Virus record (IMG/VR): IMGVR_UViG_3300009499_000295
Coordinates: 1 to 64,000 of that record
Origin: a virus
Direction: 5' to 3' (one strand)
DNA: 64,000 nt
The notes under the pieces are model-generated. The model worked only from the letters and a program-made list of their open reading frames with translations, was not told where the DNA came from and did not search any database. Below, piece by piece: positions 55,638 to 64,000 of this stretch (the first letter of the stretch is position 1; the number at the start of each line of letters is the position of its first letter). Made by a program: the position numbers and the translations under genes.

Positions 55638-56473
55638 GATTCTCTAAGGTCCTATGGATCTCAGATCGTTCTTATCCTGACTACAATGGTGGTGCTGAGA
55701 GGACAGACTATGTTATACGAGATGCTGGAAAGAAGTTAGGTCTGGAGATAGACTGGATTAGTACGTTTCCTAAGGATACAGAGAAGTATGACCTGGTTGT
55801 CATCTCAAATATCCATATGTGGAAGGATGAGGTAGCAGAACAACTTCTTCTGGAGACATACACACCCATACTTTTCTTCTCACATGATCCACTAATACAT
55901 AGGTGGTACCCCACTGCAATTAAGCAGGCATTCTGTTCTGTTTTTATGAGTCCTGCACACTGTAAGTTCTATAGAAAGAAGTTCTTCATTAAGAACTACA
56001 TTGTCCAACCACATGGGATTATAGACCTAGATAGGTGGTATGGGGAGGAGAAAAGAGAGGACTACTGTCTCTATGTGGGAGACCTTAATACCTACAAGGG
56101 AGCACAGAATGTGTATAAGTGGGCAGAGGAGAATCCAGATAGAGAAGTGAGGGTCTGGGGAAGACACATGGTTAAGTTCCCCTTTACGATAGATAACTTC
56201 AAGTACTATGGATGGATGGATGAGGAGGAACTACCTAAGAAGTTAGCAACTGCATCTTACTTTATACACCTACCAGAGTACATAGATCCCTGTCCCAGGA
56301 TGATAATGTTTGCTCTCCTATCTGGGTGTGAGATTATAGGGAATGATAACATAGGGACAAGTTCATATGACTGGCCCTGGGAAAACTTAGACAGAATTAA
56401 GGATATCCTGAGGAAGGCTCCTGAGGAGTTTTGGCGTAAGGTAAATAAGTACTATAGGAAGGAAGAGGGATGA
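55607..56473 (+). CDS. Glycosyltransferase (GT-B, GT4-like)
   Basis: A 288-residue protein with LWISDRSYPDYNGGAERTDYV, a typical GT4 acceptor loop, FFSHDP, YVGDLNTYKGAQN and HLPEYIDPCPRMIMFALLSG as the donor-site region. Shorter than standard GT4 enzymes. Confidence 0.65.
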   Translation: MSKGTTKKGLRFSKVLWISDRSYPDYNGGAERTDYVIRDAGKKLGLEIDWISTFPKDTEKYDLVVISNIHMWKDEVAEQLLLETYTPILFFSHDPLIHRWYPTAIKQAFCSVFMSPAHCKFYRKKFFIKNYIVQPHGIIDLDRWYGEEKREDYCLYVGDLNTYKGAQNVYKWAEENPDREVRVWGRHMVKFPFTIDNFKYYGWMDEEELPKKLATASYFIHLPEYIDPCPRMIMFALLSGCEIIGNDNIGTSSYDWPWENLDRIKDILRKAPEEFWRKVNKYYRKEEG

Positions 56474-57432
56474 ATAAGAAACAGAAGAGAAAGATAAAGA
56501 TTGGTTTCTTCCTAGACTCCCTGAATAGGGTGACAGGAGGACATAAGAGACGAGTGTACATGGCTAATGAGTTGAAGAGTAGGGGATATGATGTTGCCCT
56601 TCTCCTAAAGAACAATCACTTCAATAAGATCTGGACTGGAGTAATAAAGGTTAGAGGAGATGTAAATCCCTGGGATAAGGACTATGACTTCCTCTTCTTG
56701 GGAGATGCCCGTTTTAGTATAGATCCATTCCTAAAGTCTAATAACTCTACCAGGATATGGATGATGCAGGGAGCCTATGAGGGAGACAACCTTCTTGGTG
56801 GAAAGCTATTCCAGACGGTAAATAATAGAATATACCGGAACGAGAAGATAATCAAGTTAGCCTTTACAACCTACATGAGGGATTGGTTAAGGATACATCA
56901 CAAGGCAACGAGTATACTTGCTCCTGGTGGGATAAATACAGCATACTACTATCCACAGGAATTCATACAGAGGGAAACAAAGATCTGTTCAGTAAGGTGG
57001 CATGTTCCTGGTGAATGGAAACATGAAATAGATGAGACTGTTCGTGGATCAAATTGGTCATACAAGGAAACTGTTGGAAGGGAGAGGGAGGAGGACATGG
57101 CTAACTTCTATAGGAGTGCAGGAATCTTAGTAACCTTTAGGGCTCCCAGTGTAGCAGGTGTCGTAAGGGACTGGAATAATCCAATGGCTGAGGCAATGGC
57201 CTGTAAGACACCTGTAATCACAACGCCTATGGGTGGAATAAGGGACATAGCCATTCAGGGGAAGACAGCCTACATTGTAGAGTCAAAGGAAGAGTTCCGT
57301 AGGGTTCTAAAGAAATGTATCAATAGCAGAACGTACAAGAATCAACATGTTGAAAGAGCCTATGCCCATATTAAGGGGTTTGAGTACTTTGACATGATAG
57401 ATATCGTTGAGAAGGAGATCATACAGAAATGA
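56470..57432 (+). CDS. GT4-type glycosyltransferase
   Basis: A 320-residue protein: FFLDSLNRVTGGHKRRVYMANEL at the N-terminus, APGGINTAYYYP, and FRAPSVAGVVRDWNNPMAEAMACKTPVITT as the donor site with the Glu. Coupled to its neighbours by four-base overlaps. Confidence 0.7.
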   Translation: MNKKQKRKIKIGFFLDSLNRVTGGHKRRVYMANELKSRGYDVALLLKNNHFNKIWTGVIKVRGDVNPWDKDYDFLFLGDARFSIDPFLKSNNSTRIWMMQGAYEGDNLLGGKLFQTVNNRIYRNEKIIKLAFTTYMRDWLRIHHKATSILAPGGINTAYYYPQEFIQRETKICSVRWHVPGEWKHEIDETVRGSNWSYKETVGREREEDMANFYRSAGILVTFRAPSVAGVVRDWNNPMAEAMACKTPVITTPMGGIRDIAIQGKTAYIVESKEEFRRVLKKCINSRTYKNQHVERAYAHIKGFEYFDMIDIVEKEIIQK

Positions 57433-58070
57433 AAGACTCATGTGAAGCTTGGAAGAGACATAAGGATCCTAAGATCCTAACCTGGGGAGAGTACCTCTCA
57501 GGAGAAAACTTAGTGGAAATCTTAGATAAGAAAGGGTACTTTAAGGATGGAATGAGGATCTGTGAGATAGGTTTTGGTTACAACAGGTTCCTGAATAGTC
57601 TCCTTAAGAGGGAGTATCAATTTACCTACGTTGGGGTTGATATAGGGAAGAACTGGGTAGACCAAGCTAATAGGAAACATCGGAAGAATAAGAGCATTGA
57701 ATTCTTAGAGGGAGACGTGAGGGATAGGGACTTCTTTATAAAACTGGGGAAGAATAGAAGATTTGATTTGATCCTTTCATTTGTTTGCCTACACCACATC
57801 AAGCCCACCTTTGCTATTCCCCTTAGAAACTTTAGACTAATTCTGGATTCGAAGGGACTAGTTATCTTTGATCTCCCAGTAGTTGACAAGGAGAAGGATG
57901 AGAAGGTCCTAGAGTGGGAAGATGCCTGGGCAAGAAACTACTATCTAACTGAGGCAGAGTTGGTTATCTGTAGAGAGTTCTTTAAGTTACTAACGAAGTT
58001 TAGAGTACAACAGGGAGTACACAATAGAATGTGCTTTATAATTAGACCATGGAATGTGATTAGGAAATGA
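57429..58070 (+). CDS. Class I SAM-dependent methyltransferase
   Basis: A 213-residue protein with CEIGFGYNRFL (SAM motif I), YVGVDIGKNW, FLEGDVRD and FDLILSFVCLHH (motif IV). The target is probably a sugar, given the cluster. ATGA overlaps on both sides. Confidence 0.75.
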   Translation: MKDSCEAWKRHKDPKILTWGEYLSGENLVEILDKKGYFKDGMRICEIGFGYNRFLNSLLKREYQFTYVGVDIGKNWVDQANRKHRKNKSIEFLEGDVRDRDFFIKLGKNRRFDLILSFVCLHHIKPTFAIPLRNFRLILDSKGLVIFDLPVVDKEKDEKVLEWEDAWARNYYLTEAELVICREFFKLLTKFRVQQGVHNRMCFIIRPWNVIRK

Positions 58071-59002
58071 AAATCTGTTACTATCCTAGATACGACATAA
58101 ATGGAGGGTCTAGTAGGTGTAGGGCCTACTACATTCAACAGAGACTACTCAAGTGGGGAGTAGATGCCTATATTACAAGTGCCCCCTATACAGCAGATGT
58201 TATTGTCTTCCAGAAGACCTATGAGAAACCCTACCTAGAGATAGCCAGGAAGGCTAAGGAGAAGGGGATAAAGATGGTCTTTGATCTGGATGATGACTAC
58301 CTGGCTAAGGATATGATTGAACTGGTTGATGTGGTAGTCTGTGACTCACAGGGCCTTGTAGACTTTGCTCAGAACCAGACCATGAAGAAGATAGATGGGA
58401 GAGTAATCCTAAACCCAGTAGACTACATTAAGGAACCCCTACAACAGAGAAAACACACCAAGAAGAATGGTCTAAACCTTGTGTACTTTGCTAATCCTGC
58501 TAACTTTAAGGCATTTGTTAACTGTAGGAAGGGAATGGAGAGACTGAGAAAGGAAGGATTCAAGTATAACCTTACACTCCTAGGAGGACGGAACCTAGCC
58601 CATATAAGAAAGTACGGAGATCCGTTTAAGGGATTCAAGGTAAATCACGTCCCCTGGTCACTAAAGACATTCTCCCTTGAGTTAAGGAAGTTTGACTTCT
58701 CTATACTACCACAGGCATGGGACTGGAAGGGACCTGCTAAGCAGACTGAGTCGGTAGCCCACAATGTACCTGCAGTGTGTGAGAAGATACAGCCGAATGA
58801 GTCCCTCTATAGGGATGCTGGACTAATGGAGTACCTAGCAGGGACACAGGATGAGTGGTACAGGGCTGCTAAGAAGCTCTTCAACCCTAGGGAAAGAAAT
58901 GGGTTCCTGGATAAGGTTCTACCTGTAGTCTGGAAGAAGAGATCACATGATGGGATAACCAGAGAGTGGTTAGACCTATTTGAGGAGTTGGTTGGGAAAT
59001 GA
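58067..59002 (+). CDS. Glycosyltransferase-like protein
   Basis: A 311-residue GT-B-like protein: YPRYDINGGSSRCRAYYI, FDLDDDYLAKDM, VVCDSQGLVDFA and LPQAWDWKGPAKQTESVAHNVPAVC. Similar proteins occur in phage and bacterial glycan clusters. FNPRER near residue 288 resembles the tag but is probably chance. Confidence 0.65.
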   Translation: MKICYYPRYDINGGSSRCRAYYIQQRLLKWGVDAYITSAPYTADVIVFQKTYEKPYLEIARKAKEKGIKMVFDLDDDYLAKDMIELVDVVVCDSQGLVDFAQNQTMKKIDGRVILNPVDYIKEPLQQRKHTKKNGLNLVYFANPANFKAFVNCRKGMERLRKEGFKYNLTLLGGRNLAHIRKYGDPFKGFKVNHVPWSLKTFSLELRKFDFSILPQAWDWKGPAKQTESVAHNVPAVCEKIQPNESLYRDAGLMEYLAGTQDEWYRAAKKLFNPRERNGFLDKVLPVVWKKRSHDGITREWLDLFEELVGK

Positions 59003-59490
59003 AGGGTGTAGTAATTAGGAAGATTGGATCTGCAGTTCTAAGTAAGAGACCAGACCTACTAAGGGAACTACCCTTTATTGTACACCAACACCATACAACA
59101 GGAAAGCCAAAGCACATAGCTGATGATTGGAGTAAGAGATTACCTATACTTAGGAGGGCTATGGAAGGTGGAAACTATGGACTACTGGTGGCAGTAGATT
59201 CAGAGAGTGAGAATGATACGATAATAGGTTTCCTGGACTACCACATTATAGACTGTTTCATAGAGAATACAAGGATATGCTTCCTACAGAATATGAGGGT
59301 ATGGCATCCTTGGAGGAAGAAGGGAGTAGGGACTATGTTGGTTAGGGAACTAATCATCAGAGCTGAGAAGGCAGGTTGTAAGGAGATCCACGTAGTGGCT
59401 GGGGAAGGAGCAGATGCCTTCTATGAGAAGTTAGGGTTTAGTAAGAAGGATACATTCCTGGAAGCAGAGGTAACTGACTTCTTTGAGTAG
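58999..59490 (+). CDS. GNAT-family N-acetyltransferase
   Basis: A 163-residue protein with LVAVDSESENDTIIGFL, FLQNMRVWHPWRKKGVGTMLVRELI (acetyl-CoA binding RxxGxG/A), CKEIHVVAGEGADAFYEKLGF. It may acetylate an amino sugar made with the aminotransferase downstream. Precedes the three-domain fusion, whose first part is also GNAT-like. Confidence 0.75.
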   Translation: MKGVVIRKIGSAVLSKRPDLLRELPFIVHQHHTTGKPKHIADDWSKRLPILRRAMEGGNYGLLVAVDSESENDTIIGFLDYHIIDCFIENTRICFLQNMRVWHPWRKKGVGTMLVRELIIRAEKAGCKEIHVVAGEGADAFYEKLGFSKKDTFLEAEVTDFFE

Positions 59491-59502
59491 GGAGGGTATA
59501 GG

Positions 59503-61293
59503 TTGGACTACAAGGTAGAGAACTGGACAGAGGGGAAAGGGTACCAGTTTAAACTAAAAGATGCTAAGTTTCCAGAGGTGGATCTACCTGGGGGTTATAC
59601 CTTTAGGGAGGGGTACCCCAATGAGATGACCAGAAGAGACTTTGAGGAGTTTAAGAGGATCTATGGTGGAAAGTCTCCTGGTAGAGATAGTATCTTCTAT
59701 CAGAAAGTGGGAGAGGGAAACAACTTCTTCATGTTATGGGTCTACTTCGAGAAACGTGTAGTTGGTTCCAGTCTTGTAATTATAGAACCTAAGACAGGTA
59801 GTTGTCGGATAGAGTGGTCTAATGTCCTTCCTAAACATAGAAAGAAGGGACTATACCGAAACATGCAGTATCACTCCCTCAAACGATTAGAGGAGATGAA
59901 GGTAGAGACACTAAGGTTTGGTCTATCTGAGGCATGGCTTCTGCCCTTCTGGTTAAGCATATTTGGGAAGAAGAAGACCATTACCTTCACACAATTCAGT
60001 AGTCTATTCAGAGAGTATAAGCCTATGACTAGGAAAGAGGAGATCTGGGAGTTAGTTAAGATTATAGAGAAGAGGAGACCAAAGATAATTATGGAGATAG
60101 GGGTTGGAAGTGGAGGGACCTTCAAATTGTGGGAGACTATAATTCCCATCAATGGAATGCTAATTGGTATAGACATAATGGATGAGTCTAAGTGGGATCA
60201 TCGAGGGAGTAAGAAAAGGGTACACTTCCTTCATGGAAACTCTCTCTCAAAGAAGATCCTAAATAAGGCAAAGGGAATCCTCAATGGGGAGAAGATAGAC
60301 TTTCTCTTTATAGATGGTTGTCATGAGGGTTCCATAGTAAGACAGGACTTCTCTAACTATAGACAACTAGTAAAGGAGAATGGAGTAGTTGCCTTTCATG
60401 ACATAAGGGCTCCTGATACAAAGGATTACCAAAGGACAACAACAGTGGATAAGGTCTATACAGATCTTAAAGGGATATACAAGTCCCAGGACATTCTACC
60501 AGAGAAGGGATGGAAAGGATCAGATGGGATAGGAATTATCTTCCTGGAGAAGGAGGCTAAGAAGGGAATGAATATTGTAATTACTGGGGCATCAAGCGGA
60601 ATAGGGAGAGCAACTGCTAGGGAGTTCTCTAGACAGTATCCAGATAGTGCCTTTCTACTAACCTACCGTAAAGCTGTACATCAGATAGTAAGAGTCAGAG
60701 CAGAGATCGAGGGACAGGGAAGTAATGTAATGGTAGGACAGCTAGATGTGACAACTAGGAAAGACGTGAAGAAGATTATAGAATACTTTGTAAAACAGTA
60801 TGGAAAGATAGATATCCTAGTGAACAACGCAGGAATCAACATTCCCAGTACAGTAGAGAAGATGACAGATGAGCAGTGGGATAGGGTCATAGAAGTAAAC
60901 CTTACTGGAGTAGTAAATGTAACAAGGGCCTGTCTACCACACATAGAGAGTGGAGGGGCCATAGTTAACCTGGGAAGTGTACAAGGAATAGTGGGAGGTT
61001 ATGGATCAGCAAACTACTCAGCCTCTAAGGGAGGGGTACTGGCCCTTGGTAAGGCACTAGCCAAGGAGGTAGCCAGTAGGGGAATACGAGTGAATAATGT
61101 AGCCCCTGGGTACATAGATACAGACCTAGTAAGGGAGATCCCTAAGAGGATACAGGAGAAACTTAGGGAGAGAACGTTACTGAAACGATTTGGTACTGCA
61201 GAGGAGATAGCTAAGTTTATAGTGTTCCTGGCAGTAGAGGGTACATTCTGTACCGGTCAGACGTACATAGTTGATGGAGGAAACATTTCTTAG
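59503..61293 (+). CDS. Three-domain fusion: GNAT-like, methyltransferase-like and SDR
   Basis: A 596-residue protein with no internal stop. Residues 1-170 resemble a GNAT acetyltransferase (SNVLPKHRKKGLYRNMQYH). About 190-350 form a Rossmann methyltransferase-like domain (IMEIGVGSGG, IGIDIMDES, FLFIDGCHEG, VAFHDIR), similar to cephalosporin-hydroxylase/Mt24 proteins. From about 356 a complete short-chain dehydrogenase follows: GASSGIGRA, NNAGIN, YSASKGG. An internal ATG at 60568 with AAGGAGG some bases ahead could also start the SDR alone. TTG start. Likely a sugar-modifying enzyme doing several steps. Confidence 0.75.
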   Translation: MDYKVENWTEGKGYQFKLKDAKFPEVDLPGGYTFREGYPNEMTRRDFEEFKRIYGGKSPGRDSIFYQKVGEGNNFFMLWVYFEKRVVGSSLVIIEPKTGSCRIEWSNVLPKHRKKGLYRNMQYHSLKRLEEMKVETLRFGLSEAWLLPFWLSIFGKKKTITFTQFSSLFREYKPMTRKEEIWELVKIIEKRRPKIIMEIGVGSGGTFKLWETIIPINGMLIGIDIMDESKWDHRGSKKRVHFLHGNSLSKKILNKAKGILNGEKIDFLFIDGCHEGSIVRQDFSNYRQLVKENGVVAFHDIRAPDTKDYQRTTTVDKVYTDLKGIYKSQDILPEKGWKGSDGIGIIFLEKEAKKGMNIVITGASSGIGRATAREFSRQYPDSAFLLTYRKAVHQIVRVRAEIEGQGSNVMVGQLDVTTRKDVKKIIEYFVKQYGKIDILVNNAGINIPSTVEKMTDEQWDRVIEVNLTGVVNVTRACLPHIESGGAIVNLGSVQGIVGGYGSANYSASKGGVLALGKALAKEVASRGIRVNNVAPGYIDTDLVREIPKRIQEKLRERTLLKRFGTAEEIAKFIVFLAVEGTFCTGQTYIVDGGNIS

Positions 61294-61305
61294 GAGGAAT
61301 ATAAA

Positions 61306-62427
61306 ATGGGAAAGATTTGGTTATTTAATCCTTTCTTGCCTAAGGAGGCAGGGGATGAGTTAAAGAAGACAATAGATAGTGGATTCATTAATAGGGGAAA
61401 GAAGGCTACTGAGTTTGAACAGAAACTTAGAGAAAAGTTTGGTTTCAATCAGGTACACCTAGTGAATAGTTGTACATCTGCCCTTAAGTTATCCCTTAAG
61501 GTTGCAGGTATTAGACCGGGGGATGAGGTAATATCTACTCCCTGGAGTATGATAGCTACCAATACAACCATACTGGAGTGTGGTGCCAAGCCTGTCTTTG
61601 TGGACATTAAGTACGAGACACTGAACATGGATCCCACCCTAATAGAAGAGAAGATTACTAAGAGGACCAAGGCAATCATGTTGGTACACTATGCAGGTTA
61701 CCCTGCTGACCTGAAGAAGATCTATGAGGTTGCCCAGAGATACAACCTAGAGGTTATTCAGGACTGTGCCCATGCCCTAGGGGCTAGGTACAAGGATATG
61801 TACATTGGTTCCTTAGGAAGGTTCTGTTGTTTCTCCTTTCAGGCAATTAAGATGATAACAACGGGGGATGGGGGGGCTATCTCCACTACAGACAGTAAGG
61901 TCTATGAGGACCTAGTTAGGTTGTCATGGTTTGGGATAAATAAGAGTAAGAGGATAAAGACACCCATAGGCGCCTTTCCAGAGGACATTAGTGAACTGGG
62001 ATATAAGCACAATGTAACTGACATAGATGCCACCCTTGGACTGGTTGGTCTAAGACACCTGGATCAGGCACTATGGAGAAGGAGACAGGTAGCAGAGACC
62101 TACAACCATAGTCTAGGAAAATGTAAGAGAATTACCCTACCTGTCTATGAAGGAGACAGGAAGAGTGCATATTGGTTATACCCCCTACATGTACCAGGGA
62201 AGAGGGACTCCTTTGCTAAGTTTATGCAGACTAATGGTATACAGGTAGATAAGCACAATGATAGGAATGATAGGTACAAGATCTTTGGTGGTCTGAGGAG
62301 TGACCTACCCAATACAGCTAGGGTAGATAAGGACATAGTTCACATACCAATACACCCTGCCCTCACAAGTGAGGAGATGATGACAGTGATAAGAAAGGTA
62401 AGGGAGTGGGATAGAAGTGGGAAATAA
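61306..62427 (+). CDS. DegT/DnrJ/EryC1-family sugar aminotransferase
   Basis: A 373-residue PLP enzyme: NSCTSALKLSL, STPWSMIATNTTIL, QDCAHALG (Asp153) and FSFQAIKMITTGDGG (Lys182 forms the Schiff base). It transfers an amino group to a keto sugar nucleotide, usually after dehydratase action, and would supply the substrate for the acetyltransferase. AGGAGGA precedes the start. Confidence 0.85.
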   Translation: MGKIWLFNPFLPKEAGDELKKTIDSGFINRGKKATEFEQKLREKFGFNQVHLVNSCTSALKLSLKVAGIRPGDEVISTPWSMIATNTTILECGAKPVFVDIKYETLNMDPTLIEEKITKRTKAIMLVHYAGYPADLKKIYEVAQRYNLEVIQDCAHALGARYKDMYIGSLGRFCCFSFQAIKMITTGDGGAISTTDSKVYEDLVRLSWFGINKSKRIKTPIGAFPEDISELGYKHNVTDIDATLGLVGLRHLDQALWRRRQVAETYNHSLGKCKRITLPVYEGDRKSAYWLYPLHVPGKRDSFAKFMQTNGIQVDKHNDRNDRYKIFGGLRSDLPNTARVDKDIVHIPIHPALTSEEMMTVIRKVREWDRSGK

Positions 62428-63061
62428 GGCAGCAATAGTCCTGGGAATGCATAGGACTGGATCCTCTGCTGCAATGGGAATCCTGAGAATTCTTGGTGTA
62501 GACATTGGAGATGACCTTGGTGGAAAGAATGACTACAATGAGAAGGGATACCTAGAGAACCAGGAGTTCTACAGATGGGAACAGAAGATTCTGATTAAGT
62601 CAGGAGGAAACTGGCAAAGTATCCCCTCCCTCAATGTTGTAAATAGTACATTTGGATTCTACGAGAAAGAGTACATGATGCTCCTGGAGAAGTATAACAG
62701 AAGTCCCTACTGGGGATACAAGGCAATTAGGGGAGGACTATTCCCTGATCACCTAACACTAATAGAGAACCCCCACTTCATAGTCTGTTGGAGGAGTCCC
62801 AAGGCAGTGGCTGACTCCCTAAGAAGGAGAAATGGCTTTACCAGACAGAAGTCTATTGGACTGTGGGCTACATACTACTACAGAATCTTTAGTTTCCTGG
62901 GGAGGAGTAAGCTTCCGTATATGATACTTAACTATGATGAGTTGGTTGATGACACAGAGGAAACAGTACTGAAAATAGCTAAGTTTCTTATGATAGAGTT
63001 CACTAAGGAGAAGAGGAAGAAGACTGAGGAATGGATAGAGAAAGGACTTAGACACTTCTAG
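62417..63061 (+). CDS. Sulfotransferase-like protein
   Basis: A 214-residue protein with GMHRTGSS (10-17), the PAPS-binding P-loop-like motif of sulfotransferases, VCWRSPKAVADSLRRR (PAPS 3' phosphate loop) and a C-terminal helical part. It likely sulfates a sugar or lipid-linked glycan. GTG start overlapping the aminotransferase. Confidence 0.7.
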   Translation: MGNKAAIVLGMHRTGSSAAMGILRILGVDIGDDLGGKNDYNEKGYLENQEFYRWEQKILIKSGGNWQSIPSLNVVNSTFGFYEKEYMMLLEKYNRSPYWGYKAIRGGLFPDHLTLIENPHFIVCWRSPKAVADSLRRRNGFTRQKSIGLWATYYYRIFSFLGRSKLPYMILNYDELVDDTEETVLKIAKFLMIEFTKEKRKKTEEWIEKGLRHF

Positions 63062-63070
63062 GTGAAGTAA

Positions 63071-63454
63071 ATGAGTAAGAAATGGACACTATTCATAGGA
63101 AGGTTTAGTCCACCTCATAAGGCTCATAAGTACCTCTTTGATAGTGTACTTAATAATGGAGGGAAGGTTGTGGTGGCACTACGGGATACATCAATCTCTG
63201 AGAAGGACCCCCTAACAATAGAACAACGTAAGTTCCTGATTGAGAAACTATATCAAGGGAACCCAAGAGTAAAGGTAATAGTCATACCCGATGTAGAAGA
63301 GGTATGCGTAGGAAGAAAAGTGGGCTACAGGATTATGGCTGTACCTGAGAAGATAAGGGTCATATCAGCAACTAAGGTGAGAAAAGGAAAGTATGATGAT
63401 GTTCCTGAGGAGATTAGAGATCTAGTGAAGGAGATGTTAGATAAAGATGAATAA
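63071..63454 (+). CDS. Nucleotidyltransferase (NMNAT/cytidylyltransferase-like)
   Basis: A 127-residue protein with GRFSPPHKAHK (family HxGH; here HKAH at 16-19) and ISATKVRKG, the family ISxTxxR motif. It joins a nucleotide to a phosphorylated substrate: NMN for NMNAT, or a sugar/alditol phosphate. The Gly-to-Ala change in HxGH is unusual and may affect activity. It could work with the NadR-like kinase at 41205 or in the glycan pathway. Confidence 0.65.
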   Translation: MSKKWTLFIGRFSPPHKAHKYLFDSVLNNGGKVVVALRDTSISEKDPLTIEQRKFLIEKLYQGNPRVKVIVIPDVEEVCVGRKVGYRIMAVPEKIRVISATKVRKGKYDDVPEEIRDLVKEMLDKDE

Positions 63455-64000
63455 ACAGAAGAAACGAATTTGGGGAACCCTAGCTGAACCAAAAATCTGG
63501 AGAGGTATAGATAGGTCTATTGGTTCCCTTCAACTATTTTGGTTACTTAACCTAGGGCTTCGTCCTGAACACTTTCTCCTAGACCTTGCCTGTGGTCCAC
63601 TTAGGGCTGGGGTCCACTTTATCTTCTATCTAGATAAGGGACACTACTATGGAGTTGATGCTGACCAACGTTCCCTAAATAACGGAGAAGAATACTATAA
63701 GAGATTTAGACTAGAGGATAAGGAACCGAATCTAGTTCTTGAAGATAACTTTGACCTAGGGAAACTTAGGAGAAAATTTAACTTCATTATAGCACAGTCT
63801 CTCTTTACGCACCTAGCAGATCCAGATATTAAGAAATGTCTAACTGAGGTTGACAGAATCCTAGAAGGGGGAGGAGTCTTCCTAGCTACCTTCTTTGAGG
63901 CAAAAAAGGGAGTAAGAGAAGTCATGAGAAATTTGGGAACAATGAGAAGATCAACTTTCCGTAATAAGAACCCCTTCCATCAACCCTTTAGGTTCTACAA
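63447..64000 (+). CDS. SAM-dependent methyltransferase (runs off the window)
   Basis: The frame is open to the window end (at least 184 codons). It has LLDLACGPLRAG (motif I), YYGVDADQ and FIIAQSLFTHL (motif IV), typical of class I methyltransferases. The start ATG overlaps the nucleotidyltransferase stop by eight bases. Part of the same glycan cluster. Confidence 0.7.
   Translation, partial: MNKQKKRIWGTLAEPKIWRGIDRSIGSLQLFWLLNLGLRPEHFLLDLACGPLRAGVHFIFYLDKGHYYGVDADQRSLNNGEEYYKRFRLEDKEPNLVLEDNFDLGKLRRKFNFIIAQSLFTHLADPDIKKCLTEVDRILEGGGVFLATFFEAKKGVREVMRNLGTMRRSTFRNKNPFHQPFRFY

Noticed and set aside
58860-58930. FNPRER in the glycosyltransferase-like protein at 58067 as a motif copy
   Set aside because: It is inside a conserved enzyme domain and lacks Ser/Thr after Pro; likely chance.
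1-64000. CRISPR array, insertion sequence or transposase
   Set aside because: No regularly spaced repeats and no transposase or integrase motif were found on reading; the only mobile-type gene is the HNH protein.
1-64000. Bacterial jumbo phage as source
   Set aside because: eS30 is absent from bacteria, and the RadA-, ERCC4- and TATA-type features point to archaea; ClpP and MazG are shared by large viruses in general and do not decide.

Overview
The window is an AT-rich, almost fully coding stretch. Nearly every convincing gene (about 140) lies on the plus strand, packed with ATGA/TAATG overlaps or gaps of a few bases and purine-rich Shine-Dalgarno (SD) sites; TTG and GTG starts are common. 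It reads as part of a large virus or virus-like extrachromosomal element of an archaeon. Evidence for an archaeal host: a ribosomal protein eS30 homologue (13013..13204; this family is absent from bacteria), an archaeal-type TATA element in one of the few real intergenic gaps (52432..52439), and a replication set of archaeal flavour (family B DNA polymerase, RadA/RecA-like ATPase, XPF/ERCC4 nuclease, DHH phosphoesterase). Evidence for a virus: a protein resembling tailed-phage virion proteins (5400..5996), typical viral dNTP-pool genes (MazG-like, DUF5664-like, class II ribonucleotide reductase) and a great many tiny zinc-ribbon ORFans. Host and virus assignment are inference.

Layout. 1-6 kb: small proteins, a gene-poor stretch holding a candidate circularly permuted tRNA, a HEXXH metallopeptidase, a Ro60/TROVE RNA-binding protein split in two by an inserted gene, an ATP-dependent RNA ligase and the virion-like protein. 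6-10 kb: small zinc proteins, a SLOG-like protein and a membrane-anchored transglutaminase-like protein. 10-16.5 kb: a MoxR AAA+ ATPase, a P-loop NTPase, eS30, a metallopeptidase and a vWA protein, the parts of a MoxR-vWA system. 14-23 kb: a dense array of tiny zinc-ribbon proteins, with RNase H-like and glycosyltransferase genes inside it. 23-30 kb: a GHKL ATPase, a Vsr-like nuclease, a HAD-like protein and small proteins. 30-41 kb: ClpP, class II ribonucleotide reductase, metallophosphoesterase, AAA+ ATPase, paralogous SCCGHG proteins, nucleoside deoxyribosyltransferase-like proteins, MazG and DUF5664. 41-50 kb: the replication/repair cluster. 50-64 kb: a glycan cluster (glycosyltransferases, epimerase, cupin, aminotransferase, acetyltransferase, methyltransferases, sulfotransferase, nucleotidyltransferase).

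The most striking signal is a short peptide motif, [FYW]-N-P-[ST]-x-R, found in about 40 otherwise unrelated small proteins, most often at the extreme C-terminus but also at N-termini and internally, sometimes twice per protein, and once as nearly the whole of a 14-residue mini-gene (18044..18088). Ser and Arg are written with many different synonymous codons, so the peptide rather than the DNA is conserved. It is absent from the large enzymes. This looks like an undescribed tagging, docking or processing system specific to this element.
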